This document shows, piece after piece, positions 1 through 8,122 of a stretch of 34,810 nt of DNA. The first letter of the stretch is position 1; every line of letters starts with the position of its first letter. This stretch comes from Collimonas silvisoli (GTDB taxonomy: Bacteria > Pseudomonadota > Gammaproteobacteria > Burkholderiales > Burkholderiaceae_D). Location of the stretch: assembly GCF_018305005.1 (NCBI RefSeq), contig NZ_JAGQEG010000062.1, forward strand, positions 1 to 34,810, written 5' to 3'. Under the pieces are notes generated by a model. That model worked only from the letters and a program-made list of their open reading frames with translations. It ran no database searches and was not told the origin of the DNA. The position numbers were made by a program, and so were the translations under genes.

Positions 1-482
1 GTCTGGCTCCTCATGGCATAGATCAAGCGCGGGCAGACCGTTATTGGGCTTTCGGAAAAGCCCTTGAACACAATCCAGATCTACGCTTCCCCAACCTCGA
101 CAAAGTCTTGCCATTACCACCGGCTAAACTACCGCAATGGAATGGCAAGCCGGAAGACCTGCTCAATGCAGCCAAGCCGGTCATGCCGATGCCAGCGCCG
201 CCGGCCGCGACACCCGGCGCTAACCTTTCCGGTCGCGCCCACATTCCGCAAGGCTGGGTGCTGCCGAAAGAGGCCATGCCGCTGGCTGCTGAAACAAGCG
301 ATGGCCGACAAGTCTCGTCGCAATACGAAGGCACCGCCGTCCGGTTCACCGGTTATTGGCTGCCGCAATTGCTCAGCCCGCGCACGCAAGCCCATCACTT
401 ATGGAATCAAGATCAAGCGCCGCAACCGTCGGCGCCACCAACGTTGCCTGTCCAGGTACGCAGCGGCCTCTGGCCAAGCTGA
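1..482 (+). pseudogene. C-terminal remnant of a Sel1/DUF6396-like immunity protein (copy 1)
   Basis: The reading frame is open from the left window edge to a TAG stop at 480-482, so the 5' part lies outside the window. From about position 51 the product is almost identical to the C-terminal region of the intact protein encoded at 2532-4175 (shared segments such as KALEHNPDLRFPNLDKVLP and SSQYEGTAVRFTGYWLPQLL). Relative to that copy it lacks 31 codons after QDQAPQ and stops shortly after VQVRSGLW, so about 60 further C-terminal residues are missing. Upstream of position 51 the two copies are only loosely similar. I read it as a decayed paralogue of the downstream immunity-type gene. If the missing 5' part is intact it could still be expressed as a shortened protein. 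Confidence 0.75.
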
Positions 483-525
483 TAGACATGTATTCGTTTT
501 AACTATTTGAAAGACTCTGATTGCC

Positions 526-2535
526 ATGCCACCAGATATCAACCAACTATTGCGGACTGGAATATTCCACATCGATGAGCTCTCTTGCACAGCGAACATC
601 AGCAAGCAGTGGCTGCTGGAAAATCGCAACGCGCCTGACGGTCATCCGATTTCGGCAGACAACCATTTGCAATTCTACGTCTGCGCGTCCGAGACTTTTC
701 CGCATATCGTCAAGGATATCCGTGCTGCAAAAAAAAGCGTCGACCTGATTTGCTGGGGTTTCGATCCCGGCATGGAGGTTGGCGAGCGCCAGGGTGAAAC
801 CTGGCCGCGTGGCCTGACTTACGGCGATCTGCTGTCTCAAGTTGCGGCTGCGGGTGTTCGCGTCCGGTTGCTGGTGTGGTATCCCGCAGGGACAGGCAAA
901 GAACTCGGATTGATGGCCAATAACTTGCCGGGTTATACAAATCGGAAGCAGCTTCAACGTGTTGTCGCTGCATTCGCCGATAAAAATAATCCGGATCTCG
1001 CTAATTTTCATCTCGCCTTTCATCAAACGCCAGATCGTGCGAAATACTGCCTGGATTGGTGGGACAAAGTCACGACCGGGAAGATGCCGAATGTGCATGT
1101 GCGCCATCGTTGCCCGAGCGCGGCCGCTGTTGCTGCCAACCTGCAAGGCGAGACTAGCGGCTTTACGCCGGCAGAAATCGCAGGGTTGAAGAGTGTCGCC
1201 ACGCATCATCAAAAGCCCATCCTGATTGATTACGATCTTCCCGGCCCGACATCGGTCGGCTACGTGATGGGCTTGAATTCCACGACGGATTACTGGGATA
1301 CGCCTGAACATGTTTACGACGATCCGCTGAGAGGTTACGCCTGGGAAGGTACGGCCGATGTCGCCAATCCTTATCTGCATTTGAAGCCGTATCGGGATTA
1401 TGCGATCCGGGTGCAAGGCAGAGCGTTGCACTGCCTGAACCGGAATTTTTCGAGCGCCTGGGATCGCGCCGAACGCAACTGGGATCTGAAGGCTGAAACA
1501 GGTTCGCTTGCCTGGGTAAGGCAAGCATTTACTGCCGCCCAGTTCACGCTGCCAGCCGGCAAGGACAGGCATATCGCCCAGATCGTGCGCACCCAACCGG
1601 AGGAGGACGATAAAACCATCCAGGAGGCCTATTGGCTGGCGACCAGCCAGGCGCGTAATTACATTTATATCGAGAACCAGTATTTCCAGCACACGCCGTG
1701 GGCGGAACATCTGAAAGAAATGCGCCGCAAATATGTCCAGGGTATGCAAGCGGCTTGTGTCACGCCGCCGATTCCCGATCTGTATGTGTTTATCGTCATG
1801 CCGGAGCCGGAGAAAGGCGGCATGGTGCCGCGTACTTACGACACCGTGGCGGAACTGGGACAGGGAGGCACCATCAAAAAATACGATGCGAATGTGCGTG
1901 ATTTTAGGGAAATGCAGCCGCAGGATCGCGATTCAATGATCGCCCGGCTGGCGAAGAATGTCCGGCAGTTAGACCCGGCAACGCTGGTCAGAACCCATAT
2001 CATGGATGCGGATATTGCGGACTCCGCCAGTCGCCCGCCGGTCAGCGCCGCCGATCTGGAGACGCTCGGTATCAAGGTCTTGATCGCCAAGCTGTATACC
2101 CAGGGCAGCAAGAACAGATGCCGCGAAATCTATATTCACAGCAAATTGATGATTGTTGACGATGTGTTCTTTACGCTGGGCAGCGCCAACCTGAATCTGC
2201 GCAGCATGGCGGGGGATAGCGAGATCAACATCGCTTGCATGCACAAGGATTTGCCGAAGACGATGCGGCAGAAGGTGTGGGCTAATTTGGCAGGATCCAG
2301 ATTCAATGGTGGGGATGGGAACGGTGTTTCTATTGAAAGTACCCATACCAAATGGATCAGGAAAATGAAAAAAAACGCCGCTATTGTCGATAAAGCCATT
2401 AAAGGCAGCAAGGATATCGGCCGCATCGAGAATCACATTGTCACTTTCTCCGATCCGCGCGGTTCCACCGGATTGGGATTTCGTATGGCGCAGGCGCCTG
2501 TTGCCACTGAGGATAGGGAGGTTGCCGCCGCATGA
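526..2535 (+). CDS. Phospholipase D, Tle5-like putative type VI secretion effector
   Basis: This 669-residue protein has two canonical HxKx4D phospholipase D motifs, HQKPILID (H228, K230, D235) and HSKLMIVD (H538, K540, D545). Such enzymes form a covalent phosphohistidine and hydrolyse phosphodiester bonds of phospholipids. The large spacing between motifs and the absence of a signal peptide or membrane segment resemble the Tle5/PldA antibacterial lipases delivered by type VI secretion, which attack target membranes from the periplasmic side. The stop codon overlaps the next start by 4 bp (ATGA), coupling it to a putative periplasmic Sel1-repeat protein, the usual partner type for Tle5 enzymes. 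ATG 526 was chosen because residues from it align into the enzyme and no better start is evident. No VgrG, PAAR or other secretion gene is in the window, so delivery is inference. An ordinary cytoplasmic phospholipase is the alternative. Confidence 0.85.
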   Translation: MPPDINQLLRTGIFHIDELSCTANISKQWLLENRNAPDGHPISADNHLQFYVCASETFPHIVKDIRAAKKSVDLICWGFDPGMEVGERQGETWPRGLTYGDLLSQVAAAGVRVRLLVWYPAGTGKELGLMANNLPGYTNRKQLQRVVAAFADKNNPDLANFHLAFHQTPDRAKYCLDWWDKVTTGKMPNVHVRHRCPSAAAVAANLQGETSGFTPAEIAGLKSVATHHQKPILIDYDLPGPTSVGYVMGLNSTTDYWDTPEHVYDDPLRGYAWEGTADVANPYLHLKPYRDYAIRVQGRALHCLNRNFSSAWDRAERNWDLKAETGSLAWVRQAFTAAQFTLPAGKDRHIAQIVRTQPEEDDKTIQEAYWLATSQARNYIYIENQYFQHTPWAEHLKEMRRKYVQGMQAACVTPPIPDLYVFIVMPEPEKGGMVPRTYDTVAELGQGGTIKKYDANVRDFREMQPQDRDSMIARLAKNVRQLDPATLVRTHIMDADIADSASRPPVSAADLETLGIKVLIAKLYTQGSKNRCREIYIHSKLMIVDDVFFTLGSANLNLRSMAGDSEINIACMHKDLPKTMRQKVWANLAGSRFNGGDGNGVSIESTHTKWIRKMKKNAAIVDKAIKGSKDIGRIENHIVTFSDPRGSTGLGFRMAQAPVATEDREVAAA

Positions 2536-4175
2536 TGCCATTTTCTACCTCATCCAACATGCATGGCGGCACATGGCGCCGTTGCCTGCCGCTGTGGCTT
2601 CTTTGTCTTTCACTTTCTCAAACGGCCTGTTCCATGGATAACGATATGCCCCGCAACCAGATTCCCGAGTTGTTTCATCCGCATCGTACCGAGTTCACCT
2701 GCAAGCACGAACTGACGACAGCACCACCGCTGGACCCGCAGGCAGAGGCCTGGTATCAGGAGGCGCTGGCGCTGGATACCCCGGATCTGTGGAAGGACGA
2801 CCGCAACTGGCCGCGCATCATCGAGCTGTATACCAAGGCCGCAGAGCGCAAACACTGGAAAGCCATGAACAATCTGGCGACGCTGTACCAGACCGGTGTG
2901 TGGGGCTTGCGCGACTCTAACAAGGTACTCGTAGCGCGCAATGCTAGAGCAGCGATCGCGTTGACGGAGGACGCCATGCGGATGGGAGTACCGCTGGCTT
3001 ACGCCGTGATGGGTAACTATTATGCCGATGGTTTTGTCGTCAAACGAGACGCGACTGCCGCCTGGGCGTTCTGGCAAAAGGCAGCTGACATGGGCAGCAG
3101 TTATGCGCAATTTACCTTGGGGCGTAGTTTGAATGCGGTGCTGGAAAGAGATGAGCCGGAACGTGATCGCTGGAACAATGAAGTGATCGGCCTCAAGATG
3201 CTCGAATGTGCTTTTGCGCAGGGAAATGGTGACGCGGCTGAGGCGCTGGGGATCGAGTATGATGTCATTCAAAATAATAAACCACGCGCACTTCTCTATC
3301 TCCACGAGGGGGTGAAATTCGGCAGCGCCGGATCTGCAAATGCGTTGTTTGTAGAATTTGAACAAATTGGTGGTCTCGCCCCAGATGGTATTGATGAGTC
3401 AAGAAGTCGCCGCTACCGTGTTTTTGGGAAAGCCCTTGAACACAACCCCGATCTACGCTTCCCCAACCTCGACAAAGTCTTGCCATTACCACCGGCTAAA
3501 CTACCGCAATGGAATGGCAAACCGGAGGACCTGCTCAATGCAGCCAAGCCAGTCATGCCTGTGCCAGCACCGCCGGCCGCGACGCCTGGCGCCAACCTAT
3601 CCGGCCGCGCCCACATTCCGCAAGGCTGGGTGCTGCCGAAAGAGGCCATGCCGCTGGCTGCCGAAACAAGCGACGGCAGACAAGTCTCGTCCCAATACGA
3701 AGGCACCGCCGTCCGGTTCACCGGTTATTGGCTGCCGCAATTGCTCAGCCCGCGCACGCAAGCCCATCTCTTATGGAATCAAGATCAAGCGCCGCAACAG
3801 TATGCGCAAGGCGATCTGTTTGAAGACCTGCGCACCGGCCTGATCCCGGCCGACGGCCGCATCATGTGGCATTACATGGGCATGCCGCAACAGTTGGCGC
3901 TGCCGGCATTGGCCGCCCAGGTGCGCAGCGGCCTCTGGCGCATCGCCAGCGCGAATCCCGCCGCCATGACCTTGTGCGACGGCGCAGATCCGTGCCCGCA
4001 AAGCGGCATCTGGCAACCGACGATACCGGCAGAGCATCCGCTGAAATCCCTGGTGAACTGGCGCTGGCGGCAGAGCGCTGTGTTGCAGGGACAGCGCTTT
4101 CCGGAGCCGGATAAAGATTGGCTGGTGGATGTCGCCAGCGATATGGTGACGTGGCAGTTGGTCGAGGCAGGGTAA
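2532..4175 (+). CDS. Sel1-repeat/DUF6396-like protein, probable immunity to the phospholipase D
   Basis: The product is 547 residues. Its N-terminus carries basic residues followed by a hydrophobic stretch (CLPLWLLCLSLSQTAC), indicating export; C33 may be a lipidation site, although Gln at -3 is a poor lipobox. Residues about 95-200 contain Sel1/TPR-like helices (HWKAMNNLATLYQTG; PLAYAVMGNYYADG). The rest, to the C-terminus, is a large proline-rich and beta-like domain with a Cys pair (LCDGADPC). Known Tle5 immunity proteins are periplasmic, often Sel1-containing, and encoded next to the lipase. The 4-bp overlap with the phospholipase D gene fits translational coupling and that role. Broken copies of this gene lie on both sides (1-482 and 4187-4345). 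The function is inferred from context and family resemblance, and binding to the lipase is not shown. Confidence 0.75.
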   Translation: MMPFSTSSNMHGGTWRRCLPLWLLCLSLSQTACSMDNDMPRNQIPELFHPHRTEFTCKHELTTAPPLDPQAEAWYQEALALDTPDLWKDDRNWPRIIELYTKAAERKHWKAMNNLATLYQTGVWGLRDSNKVLVARNARAAIALTEDAMRMGVPLAYAVMGNYYADGFVVKRDATAAWAFWQKAADMGSSYAQFTLGRSLNAVLERDEPERDRWNNEVIGLKMLECAFAQGNGDAAEALGIEYDVIQNNKPRALLYLHEGVKFGSAGSANALFVEFEQIGGLAPDGIDESRSRRYRVFGKALEHNPDLRFPNLDKVLPLPPAKLPQWNGKPEDLLNAAKPVMPVPAPPAATPGANLSGRAHIPQGWVLPKEAMPLAAETSDGRQVSSQYEGTAVRFTGYWLPQLLSPRTQAHLLWNQDQAPQQYAQGDLFEDLRTGLIPADGRIMWHYMGMPQQLALPALAAQVRSGLWRIASANPAAMTLCDGADPCPQSGIWQPTIPAEHPLKSLVNWRWRQSAVLQGQRFPEPDKDWLVDVASDMVTWQLVEAG

Positions 4176-4186
4176 GGCGCCACCGC

Positions 4187-4345
4187 ATGATGCCATTTTT
4201 TACCTCATCCAGCAGGCATGGCGGCGCATGGCGTTGTTGCCTGCCGCTGTGGCTTCTTTGTCTGTCACTTTCTCAAACGGCAAGCCGAAACCATACTGCA
4301 CCACAAACGCACCTGCAAAAATGGCCAGGGCCAGACCGGTGCTGA
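4187..4345 (+). pseudogene. N-terminal signal-peptide fragment of the immunity gene (copy 3)
   Basis: Positions 4184-4281 repeat the first ~100 bp of the intact gene (2529-2626) with a few substitutions, including the duplicated ATGATG start and the whole export signal. Homology stops at CTCAAACGGC. The frame then runs into unrelated DNA and ends at TGA 4343-4345, giving at most 52 residues. The Cys that could be lipidated in the intact copy is replaced here, since the frame continues as QTASRN. It starts 11 bp after the stop of the intact gene, as expected for a tandem immunity paralogue that has lost nearly all of its body. Confidence 0.8.
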
Positions 4346-4403
4346 CGCGGCCGGCCAGATGTGCGGGAAATTCGCGCAGCAGTGCTGCATATGACAACCC
4401 GCC
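4278..4403 (-). pseudogene. Remnant of a major facilitator superfamily transporter
   Basis: In minus-strand reading, 42 residues resemble a cytoplasmic loop and transmembrane helix of MFS permeases: YAALLREFPAHLAGRVSTG followed by a hydrophobic run ALAIFAGAFVVQYGFG. At 4278 the frame meets the antisense of the immunity signal peptide, so the transporter sequence is cut exactly where copy 3 homology ends. No start codon or further transporter sequence is visible. The assignment rests on a short stretch recognised by eye. Confidence 0.45.
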
Positions 4404-4418
4404 CGCAGTCCCGATCCG

Positions 4419-4556
4419 ATGGATATCCTGCTTGCTTATCGCGCCAATCCGCGTGTCGACGGCGGCGTCACCTTCGGCGTCAATGCAATCTTGCTGGAAG
4501 GAGCGGGCGCAATCTTGCGCTGCGGACAACAGATCGAGCTTGAACTGGATTTCTGA
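4419..4556 (+). pseudogene. Possible C-terminal remnant of a MOSC-domain protein
   Basis: A 45-codon stretch from ATG 4419 to TGA 4554-4556 encodes a peptide with YRANPRVDGGVTFGVNAIL and GAILRCGQQIELELDF. This resembles the terminal strands of MOSC domains (pattern FGxN...G.LrvGd.vel). It lacks the rest of the domain and its conserved Cys, and faces the transporter remnant. Together with the neighbours it makes 4283-4574 a stretch of gene debris without an intact gene. Confidence 0.3.
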
Positions 4557-4574
4557 CCCTTACTTGCCTTACCT

Positions 4575-6149
4575 TTACTTGCGCAACTGACCGTCGCGAC
4601 GCTGCCAGATAGCCAGCGGATTGGCGTCTTGCACGGCCTCGGGCAGCAAATCCTGCGCCAGGTTCTGGTATGACACCGGACGCAGGAAACGATAGATCGC
4701 CGCACTGCCGACCGATGTGCTGCGGCTGTCCGAAGTGGCGGGGAACGGACCGCCGTGCACCATCGCGTGCGATATTTCGACGCCGGTCGGGAAACCGTTC
4801 GCCAGGATCCGGCCGGCCTTGCGTTCCAGCACCGGCAGCAAGCGGCGCGCCAGGGCTTTGTCGCCCTCATCCATCTGCAAAGTGGCTGTCAGCTGGCCTT
4901 CCAGGTGCTCGGTCGCCTGCAACAATTCCGCTTCGTCTGCACAGGCGACCAGCAGAGACACCGGACCAAACACTTCTGCTCCCAGAACCGGATTACTCAA
5001 AAATGCAGCCGCGCTGGCGATAAACAAGGCCGGCGCCGCCTGGCAGCCATCTGCAGCCGCGACCCGCCCCAATTGCCTGACCTCGGCTTGCGCCGCCAGC
5101 GTCGCGACTCCCTGCTGGTAAGCGGCATGAATGCCGACGGTCAACATGGTGGCCGCGCTGCGCTGCGCCAATTGTTGGCTGGCCAGCTGTGCGAAACGCT
5201 CGAAATCCGCGCCGGCCAACCCCAGCACCAGCCCTGGGTTGGTGCAGAACTGGCCGGCCCCCATTGTGACTGAATCGACGAAATTCCCGGCGATGGCCTC
5301 GCCGCGCGCCGCCAGCGCAGCCGGCAGCAGGTAAACCGGATTGATGCTGCTCATTTCGGCAAACACCGGAATCGGCTGCGGCCGCGCCGCTGCAGCTTGC
5401 ATCAGAGCCAGGCCGCCTTGGCGCGAACCGGTAAAGCCGACTGCCTGGATCTGCGGATTCTGCACCAGCGCAATACCGAGCGCATTGCCGACGCCGGTCA
5501 GCAATGAAAATACGCCTTCCGGCAATTTGCAGCTGGCGACTGCCTGTTGCACTGCGCGCCCGACCAGCTCCGAGGTACCGGGATGCGCCGGATGCGCCTT
5601 GACCACTACCGGGCAGCCAGCTGCCAGCGCAGCAGCTGTATCGCCGCCAGCCACCGAAAACGCCAGGGGGAAATTACTGGCGCCGAACACTGCCACCGGC
5701 CCGATGGCGATATTGCGCAGGCGCAGATCGACGCGCGGCAGCGGCTGCCTTTCAGGCAAGGCCGGATCGATGCGGGCATCGTTCCACGAACCTTCGCGCA
5801 ACACGGCGGCAAACAGGCGCAGCTGGCCCACTGTGCGGCCGCGTTCCCCTTCCAGGCGCGCGCGCGGCAAGCCGCTTTCAGCCATGGCGCGGAGAATCAG
5901 TTCGTCGCCGATATCGAGAATCTGCTGGGCTATCGTCTCCAGAAACCGGGCGCGCGCTTCCTGGCCGGTCTCGCGATAAGTATCGAACGCGGCTTGCGCC
6001 AGGGTGCAAGCGCGTTCGATGTCTTGCCGGTCCGCGCTGTGGAAGTCGGGCGCTATCGGCTTGCCCCGCGCCGTATCGAAAGCCTGGAATACAGCGCCCT
6101 TGCTATTGCTTTGGCTGTTGCCGATGATCGATTGTCCGCTGATGGCCAT
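4575..6149 (-). CDS. 2-oxoglutarate semialdehyde (2,5-dioxovalerate) dehydrogenase
   Basis: This aldehyde dehydrogenase superfamily protein has 524 residues, typical for NADP-linked alpha-ketoglutaric semialdehyde dehydrogenases. Catalytic features are visible: N159 in [11 protein letters not shown]184 in VVVKAHP, E265 in FAEMSSINP and the nucleophile C302 in GQFCTNPG. The enzyme oxidises 2-oxoglutarate semialdehyde to 2-oxoglutarate, the last step of hydroxyproline (and of some sugar-acid) degradation. It lies 23 bp downstream of a GntR regulator gene, which follows a DapA-family deaminase on the same strand, consistent with one transcript. The complete set of hydroxyproline enzymes nearby favours that pathway over pentose or hexarate catabolism. 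Confidence 0.9.
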   Translation of the reverse strand: MAISGQSIIGNSQSNSKGAVFQAFDTARGKPIAPDFHSADRQDIERACTLAQAAFDTYRETGQEARARFLETIAQQILDIGDELILRAMAESGLPRARLEGERGRTVGQLRLFAAVLREGSWNDARIDPALPERQPLPRVDLRLRNIAIGPVAVFGASNFPLAFSVAGGDTAAALAAGCPVVVKAHPAHPGTSELVGRAVQQAVASCKLPEGVFSLLTGVGNALGIALVQNPQIQAVGFTGSRQGGLALMQAAAARPQPIPVFAEMSSINPVYLLPAALAARGEAIAGNFVDSVTMGAGQFCTNPGLVLGLAGADFERFAQLASQQLAQRSAATMLTVGIHAAYQQGVATLAAQAEVRQLGRVAAADGCQAAPALFIASAAAFLSNPVLGAEVFGPVSLLVACADEAELLQATEHLEGQLTATLQMDEGDKALARRLLPVLERKAGRILANGFPTGVEISHAMVHGGPFPATSDSRSTSVGSAAIYRFLRPVSYQNLAQDLLPEAVQDANPLAIWQRRDGQLRK

Positions 6150-6172
6150 ATTTCCTCTTGCTTGCTACCTTC

Positions 6173-6847
6173 CTAGCTGTCTATGACTTTGCGTGCAAAC
6201 AGTTCCAGGTAGTCGATCAGGGCGTTGGCGCCTTTGACCGCTTCCTGCGGATCGCCGTCAGCAATCGAAGCAGCCATCAGCATGTGGCATTTGGCGCCCT
6301 CGACGACGTCGCCTTCATGCTGGAAGGCATACCAGAAACGCCGGCACTTGATGATCAGCGGCGTCACTGCCGCCACCGCCGAGGGATTGCGGCAAGCCGC
6401 GTGGACCACGTGATCCAGTTCCTGATCGGCTTGCATGTATGCGCTCAGGTCGTCTTTTTTTGCCGCCGCCACCATGCGTTTTGCACAAGCCAGCAAATCC
6501 TTGCGCTGCTGCGGCGTAGCCCGGCGCGCGGCGCTTTGCGCGATCAACTGGTCCAGCACGCGCCGGGTTTCGATCAAGGTCAGATGTTCGGCAGCTTCGA
6601 TGTCGCTGACGATCAGGCCGCGTCTGGGCATCTGTTCGATCAGGCCGTTCGAGGTCATGCGCATTAATGCTTCGCGCAAAGGCGTGCGCCCGTACCCCGT
6701 GATTTCGACCAGATCGGCTTCGACAATGGGCGCGCCAGGCTGGATCTGCAGTGTGACGATCAGGTTTTCCAGCGCGTCGTAGGCGATATCCGCCGCCCGC
6801 AATTTCGGCGGCGGCAAGCTGCGTTCAATTTTTTTACTGCTGACCAT
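6173..6847 (-). CDS. GntR-family transcriptional regulator (FCD subfamily)
   Basis: The product has 224 residues. The N-terminal winged helix is recognisable (IAYDALENLIVTLQIQPGAP, then GRTPLREALMRMTSNGLI with the following wing MPRRGLIV). The C-terminal all-helical FCD ligand domain contains the usual metal or ligand-binding polar residues (DQELDHVVHAACRNP). FCD regulators generally repress catabolic operons and are released by a pathway metabolite. It is encoded between the deaminase and the semialdehyde dehydrogenase genes, 88 bp after the first and 23 bp before the second, so it probably controls its own operon. The palindrome at 7954-7971 is a candidate operator. Confidence 0.88.
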   Translation of the reverse strand: MVSSKKIERSLPPPKLRAADIAYDALENLIVTLQIQPGAPIVEADLVEITGYGRTPLREALMRMTSNGLIEQMPRRGLIVSDIEAAEHLTLIETRRVLDQLIAQSAARRATPQQRKDLLACAKRMVAAAKKDDLSAYMQADQELDHVVHAACRNPSAVAAVTPLIIKCRRFWYAFQHEGDVVEGAKCHMLMAASIADGDPQEAVKGANALIDYLELFARKVIDS

Positions 6848-6935
6848 GGTGCTTTACCAATCCCTATTCTGCTTACCGTGTGCAGGCAAAACCAGATGAT
6901 AGCAGTCCGGCTGTAGCATGCGGCAGATTAACGGC

Positions 6936-7856
6936 TTAGCGGCCGAGCTTAAACTGGCTCAGGTCGGGGCGCGTATCGATTGCCTTCTGGATGATGGCGG
7001 CGACCTTTTCACGTTCTGCTCCTGCCAGCGGCTGCCGCGGACGGCGCACGATTTCATTGCCGACGCCGGCCATCGCTTCGATCAGCTTAAGGTTTTGCAC
7101 CAGCTTGGTCGACACATCCAGATGCAGCAGCGGCGTCATCCATTGATACAGCTTGAGCGCCTCCTCGTAGCGCCTGGCTTTCATCAGCGTGTACAACGCT
7201 ACCGTTTCCTTCGGAAAGGCGACCACGACGCCGGCCAGCAAGCCATCGGCGCCTATCGCCAGCGCTTCGAAAGCCAGGTCGTCCACCCCCATGAACAATT
7301 GATAGCGGTCGCCCAAGGCATTGCGCAGGTCGGTGATGCGGCGGATGTTGTCGGTCGATTCCTTGATCGCCACCAGCCATTTGCAATCGGCAAGTTCGAT
7401 GAAATCCTGCGGCGTCAGGTCGACCCGGTAGGCAACCGGATTGTTGTAGACCATGACCGGCAGCTGTGCGGCATTGGCGATGGTGCGCAAATTGTCCTTG
7501 GCTTCACGAGCGTCAGCCGCATAGAGCACCGACGGCATGACCATCAAGCCTTGCACGCCCAGCTTGGCGGCCTGCTCGGCGAAATGCACGGCGTCTCTGG
7601 TGCGCAACTCGGAGACGTTAGCCAGCACCGGCACGCGGCCGCCTGCTGCCGACAATGCGATCTTGGTGACTTCCAGCTTTTCATTCAGCGACAGCGTGCT
7701 GGCCTCTCCCAGCGATCCGCAGGTGACCAACCCATGCACGCCGCTGTCGATCTGGAAGGCGTAGTGCTTTTCCATTTCGGCGTGGTCGAGATCTTCATTT
7801 TCCTTGAATTTGGTAGTAACTGCTGGAAATACACCTTCCCATTTTGCTGACGACAT
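6936..7856 (-). CDS. DapA-family deaminase, probable pyrroline-4-hydroxy-2-carboxylate deaminase
   Basis: This 306-residue TIM-barrel protein belongs to the dihydrodipicolinate synthase/N-acetylneuraminate lyase superfamily. The Schiff-base lysine is K165 (VAIKESTDN), the tyrosine is Y137 (VMVYNNP), and the substrate loop reads CGSLGEAST. In hydroxyproline catabolism such a protein deaminates delta1-pyrroline-4-hydroxy-2-carboxylate to 2-oxoglutarate semialdehyde and ammonia. The assignment rests on the neighbouring semialdehyde dehydrogenase, the three-part dehydrogenase and the epimerase; from sequence alone it could be another lyase of the family. A good ribosome binding site (AAGGAG) lies 8 bp upstream of the ATG. 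It heads the deaminase-gntR-dehydrogenase transcript. Confidence 0.82.
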   Translation of the reverse strand: MSSAKWEGVFPAVTTKFKENEDLDHAEMEKHYAFQIDSGVHGLVTCGSLGEASTLSLNEKLEVTKIALSAAGGRVPVLANVSELRTRDAVHFAEQAAKLGVQGLMVMPSVLYAADAREAKDNLRTIANAAQLPVMVYNNPVAYRVDLTPQDFIELADCKWLVAIKESTDNIRRITDLRNALGDRYQLFMGVDDLAFEALAIGADGLLAGVVVAFPKETVALYTLMKARRYEEALKLYQWMTPLLHLDVSTKLVQNLKLIEAMAGVGNEIVRRPRQPLAGAEREKVAAIIQKAIDTRPDLSQFKLGR

Positions 7857-7876
7857 GTGCGGCTCCTTGAATAAAA

Positions 7877-7910
7877 AAAATCAGGCTGGTACGAAAATCA
7901 GACTGGTACG
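7877..7910. repeat. 17-bp tandem direct repeat upstream of the deaminase gene
   Basis: Two adjacent 17-bp units (7877-7893 and 7894-7910; consensus AAAATCAGRCTGGTACG) differ at one base. They lie 20-54 bp upstream of the deaminase start, in its leader or promoter region. Adjacent direct half-sites of about 17 bp are a common arrangement for AraC-type activators, and a PAS-AraC regulator is encoded nearby. Confidence 0.8.
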
Positions 7911-7953
7911 ACGGCCAGTGCTGGAAACGATCATTTTTAGCGATACTAATATC

Positions 7954-7971
7954 TTGCAAATATATTTGCAA
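7954..7971. promoter_or_regulatory. Perfect 18-bp palindrome, candidate operator
   Basis: TTGCAAATATATTTGCAA is a perfect inverted repeat in the AT-rich centre of the region between the divergent deaminase and binding-protein genes. The following TATATTT extends it as a partial direct repeat of GCAAATATATTT. Its size and symmetry fit a dimeric repressor such as the GntR-family protein encoded at 6173-6847, but no binding data are implied. Confidence 0.55.
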
Positions 7972-8122
7972 TATATTTAAATGGCATACCTGCACAAGAA
8001 ACAGAAGGAGAAAAACGTCCGCAAAAGCCGGCGCCGGCAGCATCGCCAGCACTGTGCAGAGTTCAGCATGGATCTTGCATAGATCTGTACAAATCCACGG
8101 AAACTAATCGGGAGTAAAGAAA

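Noticed and set aside
547-1749. 400-codon open frame on the minus strand opposite the phospholipase D
   Set aside because: It is antisense to a gene with two intact catalytic motifs, shows no recognisable domain, and its composition is that expected of an opposite-strand shadow.
6918-7850. 310-codon plus-strand open frame opposite the deaminase gene
   Set aside because: It mirrors the whole DapA-family gene in the complementary frame; the minus-strand product has active-site residues and a ribosome binding site.
7877-7910. CRISPR array
   Set aside because: Only two adjacent units without spacers and no cas genes; it is a simple tandem repeat.
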